From Verrucomicrobiota bacterium (GTDB lineage Bacteria > Verrucomicrobiota > Verrucomicrobiia > Opitutales > UBA2995), in the NCBI GenBank assembly GCA_027622555.1, contig JAQBYJ010000003.1, positions 61,988 through 125,987 of the forward strand: a stretch of 64,000 nucleotides of DNA. The letters are read 5' to 3'. Positions within the stretch are counted from its first letter, which is position 1, and every line of letters begins with the position of its first letter. The translations under genes and the position numbers were made by a program. This document shows positions 27,741 through 36,757 of this stretch, piece by piece. Under the pieces are notes generated by a model. That model searched no databases and was not told where the DNA came from. It saw only the letters and a program-made list of their open reading frames with translations.

Positions 27741-28238
27741 ATGGCACTCACAATTTCTCCCAAAGTTGGCATTGTGATGGGCAGTATCTCCGACTGGCCC
27801 GTCTTTAAACACTCCGCTAAGATTCTCGATGTTCTTGGCGTTTCATACGACAAACGTGTCTTAAGTGCGCACCGCACACCCAAGGAATTGGAAGCCTGGT
27901 TGAGGGAGTGTGAAGAAGCAGGGGTACAAGTCTTTATTGCAGCAGCCGGTGGGGCGGCTCACCTTGCAGGTGTTGTTGCCTCCCTCACTATTTTGCCAGT
28001 GCTTGCAGTTCCTATGGAATCTAATCTGCTTGGGCTCGATTCTCTTTTGTCCATGGTTCAAATGCCGGGAGGCATTCCAGTTCCGACTATGGGCATAGGA
28101 AAAGCAGGATCCACCAATGCGGGCTTGTCCGCTGCTGCGATCATCGCACTTGGGGATCCCACGGTCAGAGAAGCGCTCATTCAATTTAGAAAAGATCAGG
28201 CTGCAAAAGTTCTCAGTTCAGAATTTCCAGAAGACTAG
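27741..28238 (+). CDS. purE: N5-carboxyaminoimidazole ribonucleotide mutase (class I PurE)
   Basis: The 165-residue enzyme converts N5-CAIR to CAIR in purine biosynthesis. The start at MALTISPKVGIVMGSISDW gives the family length; an ORF extended to 27639 would overlap the upstream gene. Motifs are GSISDWP (family GSKSDWP, here with Ile), VLSAHRTP with the catalytic histidine, AAAGGAAHLAGVVA, and QMPGGIPVPTMGIGKAGSTN. The organisation implies a separate PurK, not found in this window. A bidirectional terminator follows. Confidence 0.95.
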   Translation: MALTISPKVGIVMGSISDWPVFKHSAKILDVLGVSYDKRVLSAHRTPKELEAWLRECEEAGVQVFIAAAGGAAHLAGVVASLTILPVLAVPMESNLLGLDSLLSMVQMPGGIPVPTMGIGKAGSTNAGLSAAAIIALGDPTVREALIQFRKDQAAKVLSSEFPED

Positions 28239-28260
28239 GTTCGCTCCTATTTCCCAAATA

Positions 28261-28296
28261 AAAAGGACGGTCCCGTTAGAGACCGTCCTTTTTTTA
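28261..28296. terminator. Bidirectional terminator between purE and the TonB receptor
   Basis: Arms AAAAGGACGGTC and GACCGTCCTTTT form a twelve-base-pair stem with an eight-base loop. T runs exist on both strands, so it can stop the convergent purE and receptor transcripts. Confidence 0.9.
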
Positions 28297-28314
28297 AAGC
28301 AATGTAAGTGTTTC

Positions 28315-30822
28315 TTAGAAACGTTTTCTCACCGTTACCTCTGCACGGAAAGGCATTCTGGAAACAATGGATCCATTCCCGTATCCAGAATTGTTAGCAT
28401 CCCAATTTTCTTCATCCGTGATGTTGAAAAGAGCGAGTTTAACCATCCAATCTTCCTGCTCATAGAAAAAGCTAAGGTCTATTTCGTGCTGGAAAGGAAG
28501 GTGTGCTGTATTGGCAGTAATGTTATAGCCGCCATCAGGATCTGTTGGGTCAAAAATGAATATTGGAAAACCTTCATAACCAGAAGTCATTTCACCCCAA
28601 CCAAGGAAACCCGCCGTAAATCCAAATCCGTTTTCGAATTTGTATTGAAGGAGTGCATTTACTAAATGCTCTGGAGTCCCAGGAGAATTCACCAGCAAGG
28701 CGTTTCCGCTCGAATCCGTAGGTCCGCCTGGAAAAGTTGGAGAAACATAGAAACCGCCCGTTTCAGCAAGAGCTCTATCAATAGTATAGCCACTAGCGAA
28801 GAATCCCAAAGTTCTTTGAGCGTCGAGGTAGCTATAGCCCATCGTGAGGAACATCTTGCTGGATGGCTGGTAGTTGAACTCGATCTCGAATCCGTCTATT
28901 TCCACATCATCCACCGAACCGTCTTGGTTTCTTTCAGTAAATGCACGGTCAAAAAAAGCAGCTCCCAGGAAGAATTTGTCGTCCAGGAAAGAGAATTTGG
29001 CTCCGAGCTCCAAAAGCTCACTTTCTTGGGCATCATTAAATGCGAATACATCTGGACGGCCACCGGTATCTGCAGTGTAGGTATCACTCAAATTATAAGT
29101 GGCATAGATAGTGGTGTCTTCATTGACCTTAAAAACGGGACTAATGTTGTAGTTTATGAGTTTCATGGTGTCGGATTTTTTATAGCCTTTCTCGTTGATA
29201 CCGTCGCCGTCATAATCAAATTCTTTGTTGCTCCCTAAAGTCGGGTGCCATTGTGTGGCATCCAGGAAGTCCATCGTGAAACCAGCAAGGAGGCTGAAAG
29301 TATCAGTAAATTGTAAGTCTGTCTGAATGAAGGGTCCAACATTGAACATGTTGCTATCGGCACCTGTTGGATTGTTAGGATCTCCTCCAATCCACCATTT
29401 ACTAAGAATTCCCCGTGCATCTTGACCTTCGACATAGGCCAGGCCGGTAAAACCCTGATCGGGAACGCGGCGTAAGTTAGGATCGCGATTCATGTCCCAG
29501 AAATTTACCGGCTCATTGAAAAAGTGATTCACAGCCCAAATGTCATCATAGCGAAAGCGGACACCAGCGTTCATGTTGTAGGAACCATTTCCCATGTCAC
29601 CTCCCCAGCGAATTTCAGTCCTGTTTTCAACAAGGTAGTTGTCCTTCATCAATTCGGAATAGTGATAGGAACTAAATGTGTTTCTGTCTTTGTAACCGAA
29701 GGAGGTTTTGTTAACGATAACGATATCGTTCGCAAGTTCCCAGGTCTGGTCGATTCCACCGAAGATGGACACTCCATCGGAATCATCTCCCGGAGCAGCT
29801 AGTTTCCATCTGCGATTTACCGGGACTGTATTGTAGGCAACGGGAACGATTGTTGCGAATCCGGCCCCACCAAAATGACTTGCAAAATCAACTCCAGCTG
29901 TGCCTGCCCAGAAACCATCACCATTTCCCAAGAGGGAAACGTATTTGGCATAGTCAGCATCAGTTTGTCTGTTAGGAATGTATTCCCCTTTATCAACCAA
30001 TCCCTGAGATACGCGATTGATGCCCCAGTTTTCCGTATAATTGGCGAAGAAAAATTCGATATTCGCCTCAATCGTATACGTATCGCTAGGCATATGTGTC
30101 AGTGCAAAATAGATCGCATGAGTTTTTTGTTTCCAAAACTGCCAGTAACCGCCCCAGTCTTTTCCTTCGTAAGACATGCGCCATGCAGTCTTACCGTTTT
30201 CAAGAGGAGTACCGTAGTCTAGATTCCACGTGTACTGATCGTAATCACCAATACTGAACTGAGCTTCACCGTGAGGCCCGTCGAAAAAGGGTTTCTTTGT
30301 GATCAAGTCTGCATAGCCACCCAGGTAATTGGTGGTGCCGTAAACAACCCCTGCCGGACCCTTAACAATATTCACGGATTCAACCGCGTTGAAGTTAATC
30401 GGCATTCCATTACCGTTTACGGATCCTCCACGTCGCATTCCATTGACAAATAGATCGGCTTCCTGACCTCGTAAATTGGGTGTGCTTGGTGAACCAAAAT
30501 TTGTTTTGGTGTAAGAGCTCGATGTAAGTTTGGAAAAGTCACGAACGTCTTTAATCGCGATGGCATCCAATTGTTCCCGGGAAATAATCGTTACATTACG
30601 GGGAGTGTCGAGAATGCTCCGATTGGTTCCGTAGACCGAGTTGAATGGTCGCGAGGTCGGCATGATGTTTTCCTCGATAGGAATTTCCTCGATGCTTAAT
30701 TCGGCCAGATTGTAGGTATCCAGTCTCTCATCGTTTTCTTGTTGGGCGAAGGCGACCGCAAAGGGCACCAGCAATCCGAAAAATACACTTAGGTATTTTG
30801 TCCAGTAGGTTCTATTATTCAT
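28315..30822 (-). CDS. TonB-dependent outer-membrane receptor
   Basis: The 835-residue protein has a signal peptide (LSVFFGLLVPFAVAFAQ). The plug domain begins PRNVTIISREQLDAIAIKDV and continues with PNLRGQEADLFVNGMRRGG and VNIVKGPAGVVYG. A 22-strand beta barrel follows, ending in the aromatic C-terminus EVTVRKRF required for outer-membrane insertion. The plug most resembles ferric-siderophore receptors of the FhuE/FpvA type, but the ligand cannot be stated. No TonB, ExbB/D or siderophore genes lie nearby. The gene is monocistronic between the terminator at 28261-28296 and a 160-base gap to cmk. Confidence 0.9.
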   Translation of the reverse strand: MNNRTYWTKYLSVFFGLLVPFAVAFAQQENDERLDTYNLAELSIEEIPIEENIMPTSRPFNSVYGTNRSILDTPRNVTIISREQLDAIAIKDVRDFSKLTSSSYTKTNFGSPSTPNLRGQEADLFVNGMRRGGSVNGNGMPINFNAVESVNIVKGPAGVVYGTTNYLGGYADLITKKPFFDGPHGEAQFSIGDYDQYTWNLDYGTPLENGKTAWRMSYEGKDWGGYWQFWKQKTHAIYFALTHMPSDTYTIEANIEFFFANYTENWGINRVSQGLVDKGEYIPNRQTDADYAKYVSLLGNGDGFWAGTAGVDFASHFGGAGFATIVPVAYNTVPVNRRWKLAAPGDDSDGVSIFGGIDQTWELANDIVIVNKTSFGYKDRNTFSSYHYSELMKDNYLVENRTEIRWGGDMGNGSYNMNAGVRFRYDDIWAVNHFFNEPVNFWDMNRDPNLRRVPDQGFTGLAYVEGQDARGILSKWWIGGDPNNPTGADSNMFNVGPFIQTDLQFTDTFSLLAGFTMDFLDATQWHPTLGSNKEFDYDGDGINEKGYKKSDTMKLINYNISPVFKVNEDTTIYATYNLSDTYTADTGGRPDVFAFNDAQESELLELGAKFSFLDDKFFLGAAFFDRAFTERNQDGSVDDVEIDGFEIEFNYQPSSKMFLTMGYSYLDAQRTLGFFASGYTIDRALAETGGFYVSPTFPGGPTDSSGNALLVNSPGTPEHLVNALLQYKFENGFGFTAGFLGWGEMTSGYEGFPIFIFDPTDPDGGYNITANTAHLPFQHEIDLSFFYEQEDWMVKLALFNITDEENWDANNSGYGNGSIVSRMPFRAEVTVRKRF

Positions 30823-30981
30823 AATTATTTGTTAGTTTCTTGCAGGTTAAAAATGCTACAAAATGGGCATTATCAATCCCGTTTTCCTGAAAGTAGTAAA
30901 TTTTTTTCACCCAAAATGTTTATTACAAGTCTCTTTAAAAAACTAAAAGATCTTACTTGAGAAGAGTATTACAGTACCTAT

Positions 30982-31692
30982 TCAGCTTTTAGTGTTTTTA
31001 CCTAAGTTTTCTTGAGGTTTTGGATCAGTTTTTTCTACGAGATGGATAAGGCTGGTCATTTTATCTGCGACTTCATTGAGACTCAAATAGGTGGTATCTA
31101 CAAGAATCGCACCTTCTGTGTAAGTTAAAGGCGCTGTCTTTCTTTTAGTATCTAGCTGGTCACGTTTCTGTATGCTATCGATTTGCCCCTCTAATCTTCT
31201 TCTTCGGGTTCGCTCGCCTTCATCTGCGGACATAAAAAAACGAAAATCTGCATCTGGAAAAATGATGGAGCCGATATCTCGACCTTCCATAATTAGACCA
31301 GAAAATCCTGCTTCTCGTGCCAACTGCTCATAGGATCTTTGGTAAGTTAACAAAAATAGCCTAACTTCTGGTATTGCCGCTACAATGGAAACCGCCTCGT
31401 TGACTTGTTCTGATCTGATTTCCTGACCAGGGATTCTTTTGTCCAAAGTGATATGCGCTTCTTTTCCTTCAATGCGGGTTCCGATATCAATCGCCTTCAA
31501 ATGTGAAACGATTGGATCCACATCAGTCACAGAGTATCCCGCCTTCAGTATCGCCCATGTCAACGTCCGGTAGTGCGAGCCAGTATTAACGTAGAGCAGA
31601 TTTAGTCGCTTACTCAGTAATTTTGATGTGGAAGATTTTCCTGAGGCCGCACCCCCATCCACTGCGATTATGATAAAGTTGTCGTCTTTCAT
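30982..31692 (-). CDS. cmk: Cytidylate kinase
   Basis: The 236-residue enzyme phosphorylates CMP and dCMP. The P-loop VDGGAASGKSSTSKLLSKRL lies near residue 10, followed by YVNTGSHYRTLTWAIL and the lid region GLIMEGRDIGSIIFPDADF (family xxxGRDIGTVVFPxAxxKxFxxA). The C-terminal tail beyond about 215 is a charged extension. The start codon overlaps the aroA stop by four bases. tyrA-aroA-cmk is a recurring gene order. Confidence 0.95.
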   Translation of the reverse strand: MKDDNFIIIAVDGGAASGKSSTSKLLSKRLNLLYVNTGSHYRTLTWAILKAGYSVTDVDPIVSHLKAIDIGTRIEGKEAHITLDKRIPGQEIRSEQVNEAVSIVAAIPEVRLFLLTYQRSYEQLAREAGFSGLIMEGRDIGSIIFPDADFRFFMSADEGERTRRRRLEGQIDSIQKRDQLDTKRKTAPLTYTEGAILVDTTYLSLNEVADKMTSLIHLVEKTDPKPQENLGKNTKS

Positions 31693-33026
31693 GCGGTTCG
31701 CAACTTTTCAAGTTCGATAAAAAATTCTGGGAAAGTTTTTGAGCAACATCCGGGATTGCTGATCTTAAGCCAGGGAGTCCCATCGCCATACAGATTAAAG
31801 CAACCCAAAATTCCGAAGCTCATTGCTACCCGGTGGTCATGATAGGTCATCACTTCTGATGGGATCATCGGACCGGCATGGATTTCTATGTAATCGTCCC
31901 CTTCTTCAATCCACTGCCCCAATTTAATAAGCTCATTGGCCATGGCAGCGACTCTATCACTTTCCTGGTGACGGGTATGTGCTATTCCCTCTATGCGGGT
32001 GATTCCTTTCAGTAGAGGTGAAATCGCAGCCAATGTGAGAAAGGTATCTGAAATGGGCCAAAAATTCCTGTTTATTCCGGCACCGGGTAGTTCCTTTAGC
32101 TGAATGGACGCGGTTGTACCGACCTCCGTTTCCTCCACGTTCATGCCTATCTCGCGAAGAACTTCGGTGTAAGCATAATCGCCCTGAAGAGAATTCGAAT
32201 GCAGCCCTTTAACGGTTACGCTGCCGCCAACAACCAAGGGCAATGAAAGAAAATAGGACGCTGCCGAAGCATCAGGTTCTATCGCAACTATCTCGGGTAT
32301 TGAGTAGGGAATTCCGGCCTTTACGCGAAGGAGGGCCTTCCCATCTCCAAGAGATTGGATGTGTTGCTTGGGTTGCCCAAACCGATACATCAATTCTTGG
32401 GTGAGTCGTACGAAGGGTTTTATCTCGGCTCCTCCAGAAATCTTAATTTCCAGGTCTTCCTCAGCCAATGGAGCAACCATAAGGAGTGCGGAAAGCAGCT
32501 GAGTGCTTGCAGAAGTCTCTAATTGAATGCGTCCTCCCTTCAGTCCGTGCGGTGATAGAGTTGCCGGTAAAAATCCATCGTTTGAGTGGATGTCAGTTCC
32601 TTGTTGTTCCAATGCGTCCAATAACCCTTTCATTGGGCGCTTTTGCATTTGCGGAGTTCCGTCGATTACAAATTGCCCTCCGTTTCTAGTTGCACAAAAA
32701 GCCGTTAAAAATCTTGCCGCGGTGCCCGCTACTCCGACGAAGAGTGATGCCTTCTCTGAAGGAATTTCTCCTTTTGTGCCAGAAACATGGATACTTTTCT
32801 TGGCAGGATCTATTTTAACCTGGAAACCCAGCTTCTGCAAACATTCGACCATGTATTGAGAGTCGTCACTGAGCAGAGCGCCGGTTAGTTCCACCGTGTT
32901 GGAAGCCATGCATGCAAGCATGAGCATCCGATTCGTTATGCTTTTGGAGCCTGGCACTTCTACCGCGCCTGAAACAGGTCGCGAAAACGGTTTTATCGCC
33001 AGAGGATCAGGATAAAGGATACTCAT
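31689..33026 (-). CDS. aroA: 3-phosphoshikimate 1-carboxyvinyltransferase (EPSP synthase)
   Basis: The 445-residue enzyme of the shikimate pathway joins PEP to shikimate-3-phosphate. Conserved segments are VPGSKSITNRMLMLACMA near residue 22, FVGVAGTAARFLTAF near 95, PMKGLLDALEQQG, and SDTFLTLAAISPL, then TYHDHRVAMSFGILG near the C-terminus. Two inside-out domains of equal size fit the length. It lies between tyrA (13-base gap) and cmk (4-base overlap) in one operon. Confidence 0.96.
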   Translation of the reverse strand: MSILYPDPLAIKPFSRPVSGAVEVPGSKSITNRMLMLACMASNTVELTGALLSDDSQYMVECLQKLGFQVKIDPAKKSIHVSGTKGEIPSEKASLFVGVAGTAARFLTAFCATRNGGQFVIDGTPQMQKRPMKGLLDALEQQGTDIHSNDGFLPATLSPHGLKGGRIQLETSASTQLLSALLMVAPLAEEDLEIKISGGAEIKPFVRLTQELMYRFGQPKQHIQSLGDGKALLRVKAGIPYSIPEIVAIEPDASAASYFLSLPLVVGGSVTVKGLHSNSLQGDYAYTEVLREIGMNVEETEVGTTASIQLKELPGAGINRNFWPISDTFLTLAAISPLLKGITRIEGIAHTRHQESDRVAAMANELIKLGQWIEEGDDYIEIHAGPMIPSEVMTYHDHRVAMSFGILGCFNLYGDGTPWLKISNPGCCSKTFPEFFIELEKLRTA

Positions 33027-33039
33027 TTAATTTTCTCCC

Positions 33040-33918
33040 TTAAGAGAGGCGGTCTCGGTATTGCTTCCCTTTTTCGAGGATGGATACAATTTCCAGCATA
33101 TTCCCGTTCGTAAGAGCTGAATGAATACGCTGTAGCTCATCCTGGTATTTGGAGAGGGCTCGTTTGATCTCCTCCTGATTCGTTTCAATAATTGCTTTCC
33201 ACATGGTCGGGTCACCAGCCGCAATCCGCGTTGTGTCACGCAACCCGGAACTGGTTAGTTGTAACCAATTGTCTGGTTTCTTATCCAGGAATTGACAAAG
33301 ACTCGAAGCGATAAGGTGGGGCAAGTGGCTTATGTGGGCTACGATTTCATCATGATCTTCCGGCGTTCTTATAAACGTAACTGCTCCCAGTGATTTCCAA
33401 AATTGGACGACTCTCTGGACGGCGGAGTCGTTAGAATTCTCAAGTGGAGTAACAATACAGGGGTTGTTCAAAAAGAGGTCTTCGTCGGCAAAGTCCATTC
33501 CTGTCTTTTCTGAGCCAGCCATGGGATGCGCACCGATGAAATGCACCTGATCCGCTTCTTCTGATTTTGCCTGGCGACAGATCATGCTCTTGGTGCTTCC
33601 CACATCAGTAACCAAAGCATGGGGTTTTAGCGACGGTTTGATCTCCTTATATAGTTGAACGATAAAATCGACTGGCGAGCATATCACAACCAAGTCTGCT
33701 GCTGCAGCCGCTTCTTGCGGCTCAGAAAACACTTCATCACACCAAGGTTGTTCCGACAGTCTTGCCCGGCTGCTTGCCCTGCGAGACCAAACGTGAACTT
33801 TTTTTGCAATTCGATATTTTTTGCATGCCATAGCGACAGACGCACCCAAAAGGCCGACTGCAAGGACGCACACGGTTTCAAAACGGTGATAGGGTTCTTT
33901 ATTTGTATCGATTTCCAA
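33040..33918 (-). CDS. tyrA: Prephenate dehydrogenase
   Basis: The 292-residue enzyme oxidises prephenate to 4-hydroxyphenylpyruvate for tyrosine. The N-terminal NAD(P) domain has VLAVGLLGASVAMACKK, a variant of the GxGxxG loop in which the first Gly is replaced by Ala. VTDVGSTKSMICRQA and FIGAHPMAGSEKTGMDFA are strongly diagnostic, and the helical dimerisation half includes AHISHLPHLIASSLC. No chorismate mutase or ACT domain is fused. It is the first gene of the tyrA-aroA-cmk operon and divergent from the gene at 34052. Confidence 0.93.
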   Translation of the reverse strand: MEIDTNKEPYHRFETVCVLAVGLLGASVAMACKKYRIAKKVHVWSRRASSRARLSEQPWCDEVFSEPQEAAAAADLVVICSPVDFIVQLYKEIKPSLKPHALVTDVGSTKSMICRQAKSEEADQVHFIGAHPMAGSEKTGMDFADEDLFLNNPCIVTPLENSNDSAVQRVVQFWKSLGAVTFIRTPEDHDEIVAHISHLPHLIASSLCQFLDKKPDNWLQLTSSGLRDTTRIAAGDPTMWKAIIETNQEEIKRALSKYQDELQRIHSALTNGNMLEIVSILEKGKQYRDRLS

Positions 33919-34051
33919 TGGTCTAACTATGGATGTTATAAAAAGGGGAATAAGGTGGTTGGTGTATTGATGAGTATCAAATAAAAAAGCCGCGGCTTAT
34001 CAACTTACGGTTTTTCTTTTCTGCAGTGGATTTATTCGACAAAACGGGAGC

Positions 34052-35731
34052 ATGCCAATTCACCAAGATCAAGACAGAGCTCAGTCCCAGGGGCTTTTCT
34101 GGTTATCAGCCACTGTCTTTATGGTCGCATCCCTGTTTTTGGTGTTTTTAATATATTTGTGGTTTGCTGATCCTGGACAAATTGAACGGGCAAAAAGTTG
34201 GGAGATTGAGGAGTCATCAGTTATTGAATGGATGTCCAAGAGCATAGAATCCGAAGAGGTATTTGAGCAAAACTGGATGGCAGACCCTGGGGATCCCGAG
34301 GTTTTTCGTTCTCTGGAACTAGCAATCGAATATCAGTTTAAACTAAGGGCCGTTGATCCTGATGACTCCTTTGGTTCAATGAGTCGGTTAAACCGGCTTT
34401 TAAAGCGCCTCGAAGATACCAAGGGCAAAATGCTTTTTTCAAAATCCAGGGCGTATACAGATCGAGCCGCTCAATTCGAGAATCACGGTGATGCTATTTC
34501 GGCCGTACCTTTATTAGAGGAAGCGCTAGAGGCTCAAGAATGGATAAATTCTCACCTAAAGGAAAGCGACTTGGTCGATAGGAATGAGGTCGCCAGAATC
34601 CAGCATTTGCTAGAAAGGCTCGAAGCCAAGGATGTTTCTGTCGAAGTTGAAAGCCTGGTTGAAATGGGAAATGCTTCGTTTGAGGAAGGGAAATGGGAAG
34701 ATGCAAAAACGCATTATGACCGTGCGCTTGTTCTTCAGGAATCTATTAACCTAAACATGCCTGACAGTAGTTTGGTGCGCTGGCGGCTTGTCCAGGAACT
34801 AAAAGAAAACCAAAGGCGTATTGAGGCTGCAGAAATGAATGAACGGATTGAAGATTTGTTAGCGGCTTCTGCTCCGAGCAATAACAGTATTGACCGGGCA
34901 TTGAATCTTCAGGCTTTGGTCAACGAGCGCTATCCTAATACTGTTTATTATAATCGTGAACGCTTTGAACAGTTAAGGGCGCAATTGGCGTCCGACCAAA
35001 GTCAAGCGAATGCAGTCCTTCTTTCCGAGCAGGTGGCACTGCTTGACTTACTCCTCCAGCAAAATCAATGGGCAAATGTGGAGGCTGCTTTGTTAGAGAT
35101 TGAAGGTTGCATAAAGGATTTTGAGAAGCGATTTTCATTTAGTCTGTTACCTGACCCATCTCTAAAAGAGCGGATTAATTGGATGATAATACACCAAGCC
35201 GACCTCCCTGATATATCTGCAAAGGTTGGCGAAGGGTTGGTCAAACATTCGGTCCTCAATTTGTGGATTTATAAAACGGAGGTTGATCAGTTGCTCTATC
35301 ATCAAGTTATGGGTAACAACCCTAGTCGATGGGTAGGTGACAATTATCCTGTCGACTCGGTTGGATTCGATGAAGCCAATGAGTTTTGTAAATTGCTGGG
35401 TTGGTCCTTAGGTAAACAAGTCCAATTACCTCAAAAAGAATGGCTTCCCGAAATTGATTTCTCCTTGTTAAATGAAAATGAGATGTGGTTTTCAGGTCGG
35501 AGTGGCTTTCGGAGCCAACCTGTTGGTACATCTCAGGCAGTTGGTGGGTTGTATGACCTATTTGGAAATCTTACGGAGTGGGTGTATCGCTCTGAGGAGG
35601 GGGAAGTTGTATATTTGTTTGGAGGGAGTGGAGCCGATACCTGGAGCCAAATGCGAAAAAAACCTTTAAGAACTGTCGCAACAAATTTTCGTTCGCGTTG
35701 GGTAGGGTTTCGCTTTTGCGTGCTCAATTAA
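34052..35731 (+). CDS. Membrane-anchored protein with helical repeats and FGE-like C-terminal domain
   Basis: The 559-residue protein has one N-terminal transmembrane helix (FWLSATVFMVASLFLVFLIY, about 12-31). A long, charged helical region of about 350 residues follows, with TPR-like units (for example GNASFEEGKWEDAKTHYDRA). The last 130 residues resemble formylglycine-generating-enzyme/SUMF1-type domains: SVGFDEANEFCKLLG, QLPQKEWLPEI, GGLYDLFGNLTEWVYRS and VATNFRSRWVGFRFCVLN. In sulfatase-activating FGE two active-site cysteines are needed; I find no matching pair, so this is probably a non-catalytic ligand-binding version. It is divergent from tyrA. Function unknown. Confidence 0.65.
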   Translation: MPIHQDQDRAQSQGLFWLSATVFMVASLFLVFLIYLWFADPGQIERAKSWEIEESSVIEWMSKSIESEEVFEQNWMADPGDPEVFRSLELAIEYQFKLRAVDPDDSFGSMSRLNRLLKRLEDTKGKMLFSKSRAYTDRAAQFENHGDAISAVPLLEEALEAQEWINSHLKESDLVDRNEVARIQHLLERLEAKDVSVEVESLVEMGNASFEEGKWEDAKTHYDRALVLQESINLNMPDSSLVRWRLVQELKENQRRIEAAEMNERIEDLLAASAPSNNSIDRALNLQALVNERYPNTVYYNRERFEQLRAQLASDQSQANAVLLSEQVALLDLLLQQNQWANVEAALLEIEGCIKDFEKRFSFSLLPDPSLKERINWMIIHQADLPDISAKVGEGLVKHSVLNLWIYKTEVDQLLYHQVMGNNPSRWVGDNYPVDSVGFDEANEFCKLLGWSLGKQVQLPQKEWLPEIDFSLLNENEMWFSGRSGFRSQPVGTSQAVGGLYDLFGNLTEWVYRSEEGEVVYLFGGSGADTWSQMRKKPLRTVATNFRSRWVGFRFCVLN

Positions 35732-35765
35732 GAATTATTGTCCTTCTGCCATGCCTGGCAGCGAA

Positions 35766-36065
35766 ATGACCAAACAAGTGAACAAGACCATTTTTATCAT
35801 CCGAATCTTTTTCTTCATGATCTGCGTTATGGGGAGTTGGCTCGTTTGCTTTACGGTCAAAGAGTGGGATCATTATCAGCTCCTTGCTATCGGGATCGGC
35901 TGTATGCTGGGATCTTTGGTGATCTTGGTAGATGTTTTTTTAAAAGGATTTTCTCTTCGGGGTCTTACAGCCCTTTCATTTGGTTTGGGGACGGAACAAA
36001 GAACATTTGGAGAGCATTGGGAAGAACCTCGAGGTTCTGGGCGCAACCGGGATCTGGGAGTATGA
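35766..36065 (+). pseudogene. 5' remnant of a PIN/TRAM-type membrane protein gene
   Basis: The start MTKQVNKTIFIIRIFFFMIC (alternative ATG at 35751) is followed by two transmembrane helices and VDVFLKGFSLRGLTALSFGLG. I recall this segment from the membrane N-terminus of YacL-like PIN-TRAM proteins common in Verrucomicrobiota. Directly after FGL the frame runs into the start of a short-chain dehydrogenase coding sequence in another frame, and it ends in an unrelated tail. The rest of the PIN and TRAM domains is missing. I infer a deletion joining two genes. Confidence 0.6.
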
Positions 36066-36633
36066 AATCGATTTGGACCAATGCGACCTTCACGCCAGCA
36101 AACTGGAAGCAACCGTTGCGGAGGCTGGCCCAATAGACATAGCCATCATTGCCCATGGTGTTCTACCTGATCAGCAAACTATCCAGGACGACTTTCCGGC
36201 AATTCAGGCATCGATCCATACCAACTTCCTGAGCTATGCTTCTCTTCTAACCGTTTTGGCTCTGTACTTTGAAACACGAAAAAGTGGTACCATTGCTTCG
36301 ATCACTTCGGTCGCTGCAGACAGGGGAAGAAAGAGTAATTTTGTGTATGGATCAGCCAAAGCAGGGGCCTCTGCTTTTACCGATGGCTTGAGAGGTCGAT
36401 TAGCCGCCTCGGGAGTGCATGTTGTGAATATTAAGCCGGGAATGGTCGATACTCCGATGACTCGGCATCTCAAGAAGGGTCTACTCTTTGCCTCTCCTGA
36501 ATCAGTGGCCCGGGGTATTGTAAACGCTATTCAAAAAAAGAAATCTACTGCTTACGTACCCGGATATTGGAGACTTATCATGTTTATCGTCCGTTCAATT
36601 CCTGAATCAATTTTTAAGAAAATGAATTTCTAA
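35980..36633 (+). pseudogene. N-terminally truncated short-chain dehydrogenase, DprE2-like
   Basis: From a possible TTG start the frame encodes 217 residues, beginning VWGRNKEHLESIGKNLE, which is the end of beta-strand 2 in the SDR fold. The first strand and the TGxxxGIG dinucleotide loop are missing. The catalytic Tyr-Lys pair (NFVYGSAKAGASAF), the Ser region SITSVAADRG and the NIKPGMVDTPM loop are present. The C-terminus, including RSIPESIFKKM, resembles the mycobacterial decaprenylphosphoryl-keto-ribose reductase DprE2. Without the cofactor loop it is unlikely to be active. It could still be expressed if the upstream frame is coupled. It lies just upstream of the methyltransferase-glycosyltransferase fusion. 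Confidence 0.65.
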
Positions 36634-36757
36634 ATAATCCTCACCACATCCGATTTTCGATCGAAGCTTCCTCGCTTTAGTATTCCTTAAGGGAATCTAC
36701 TTGAAGACGATTTGAGACACCTCACACTATTTAACTTACCCTTCCTATCCTTAATCT

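Noticed and set aside
30823..30981. Fur box or cobalamin riboswitch upstream of the TonB-dependent receptor
   Set aside because: Only a partial GATAAT half-site is visible, with no inverted partner, and no riboswitch core.
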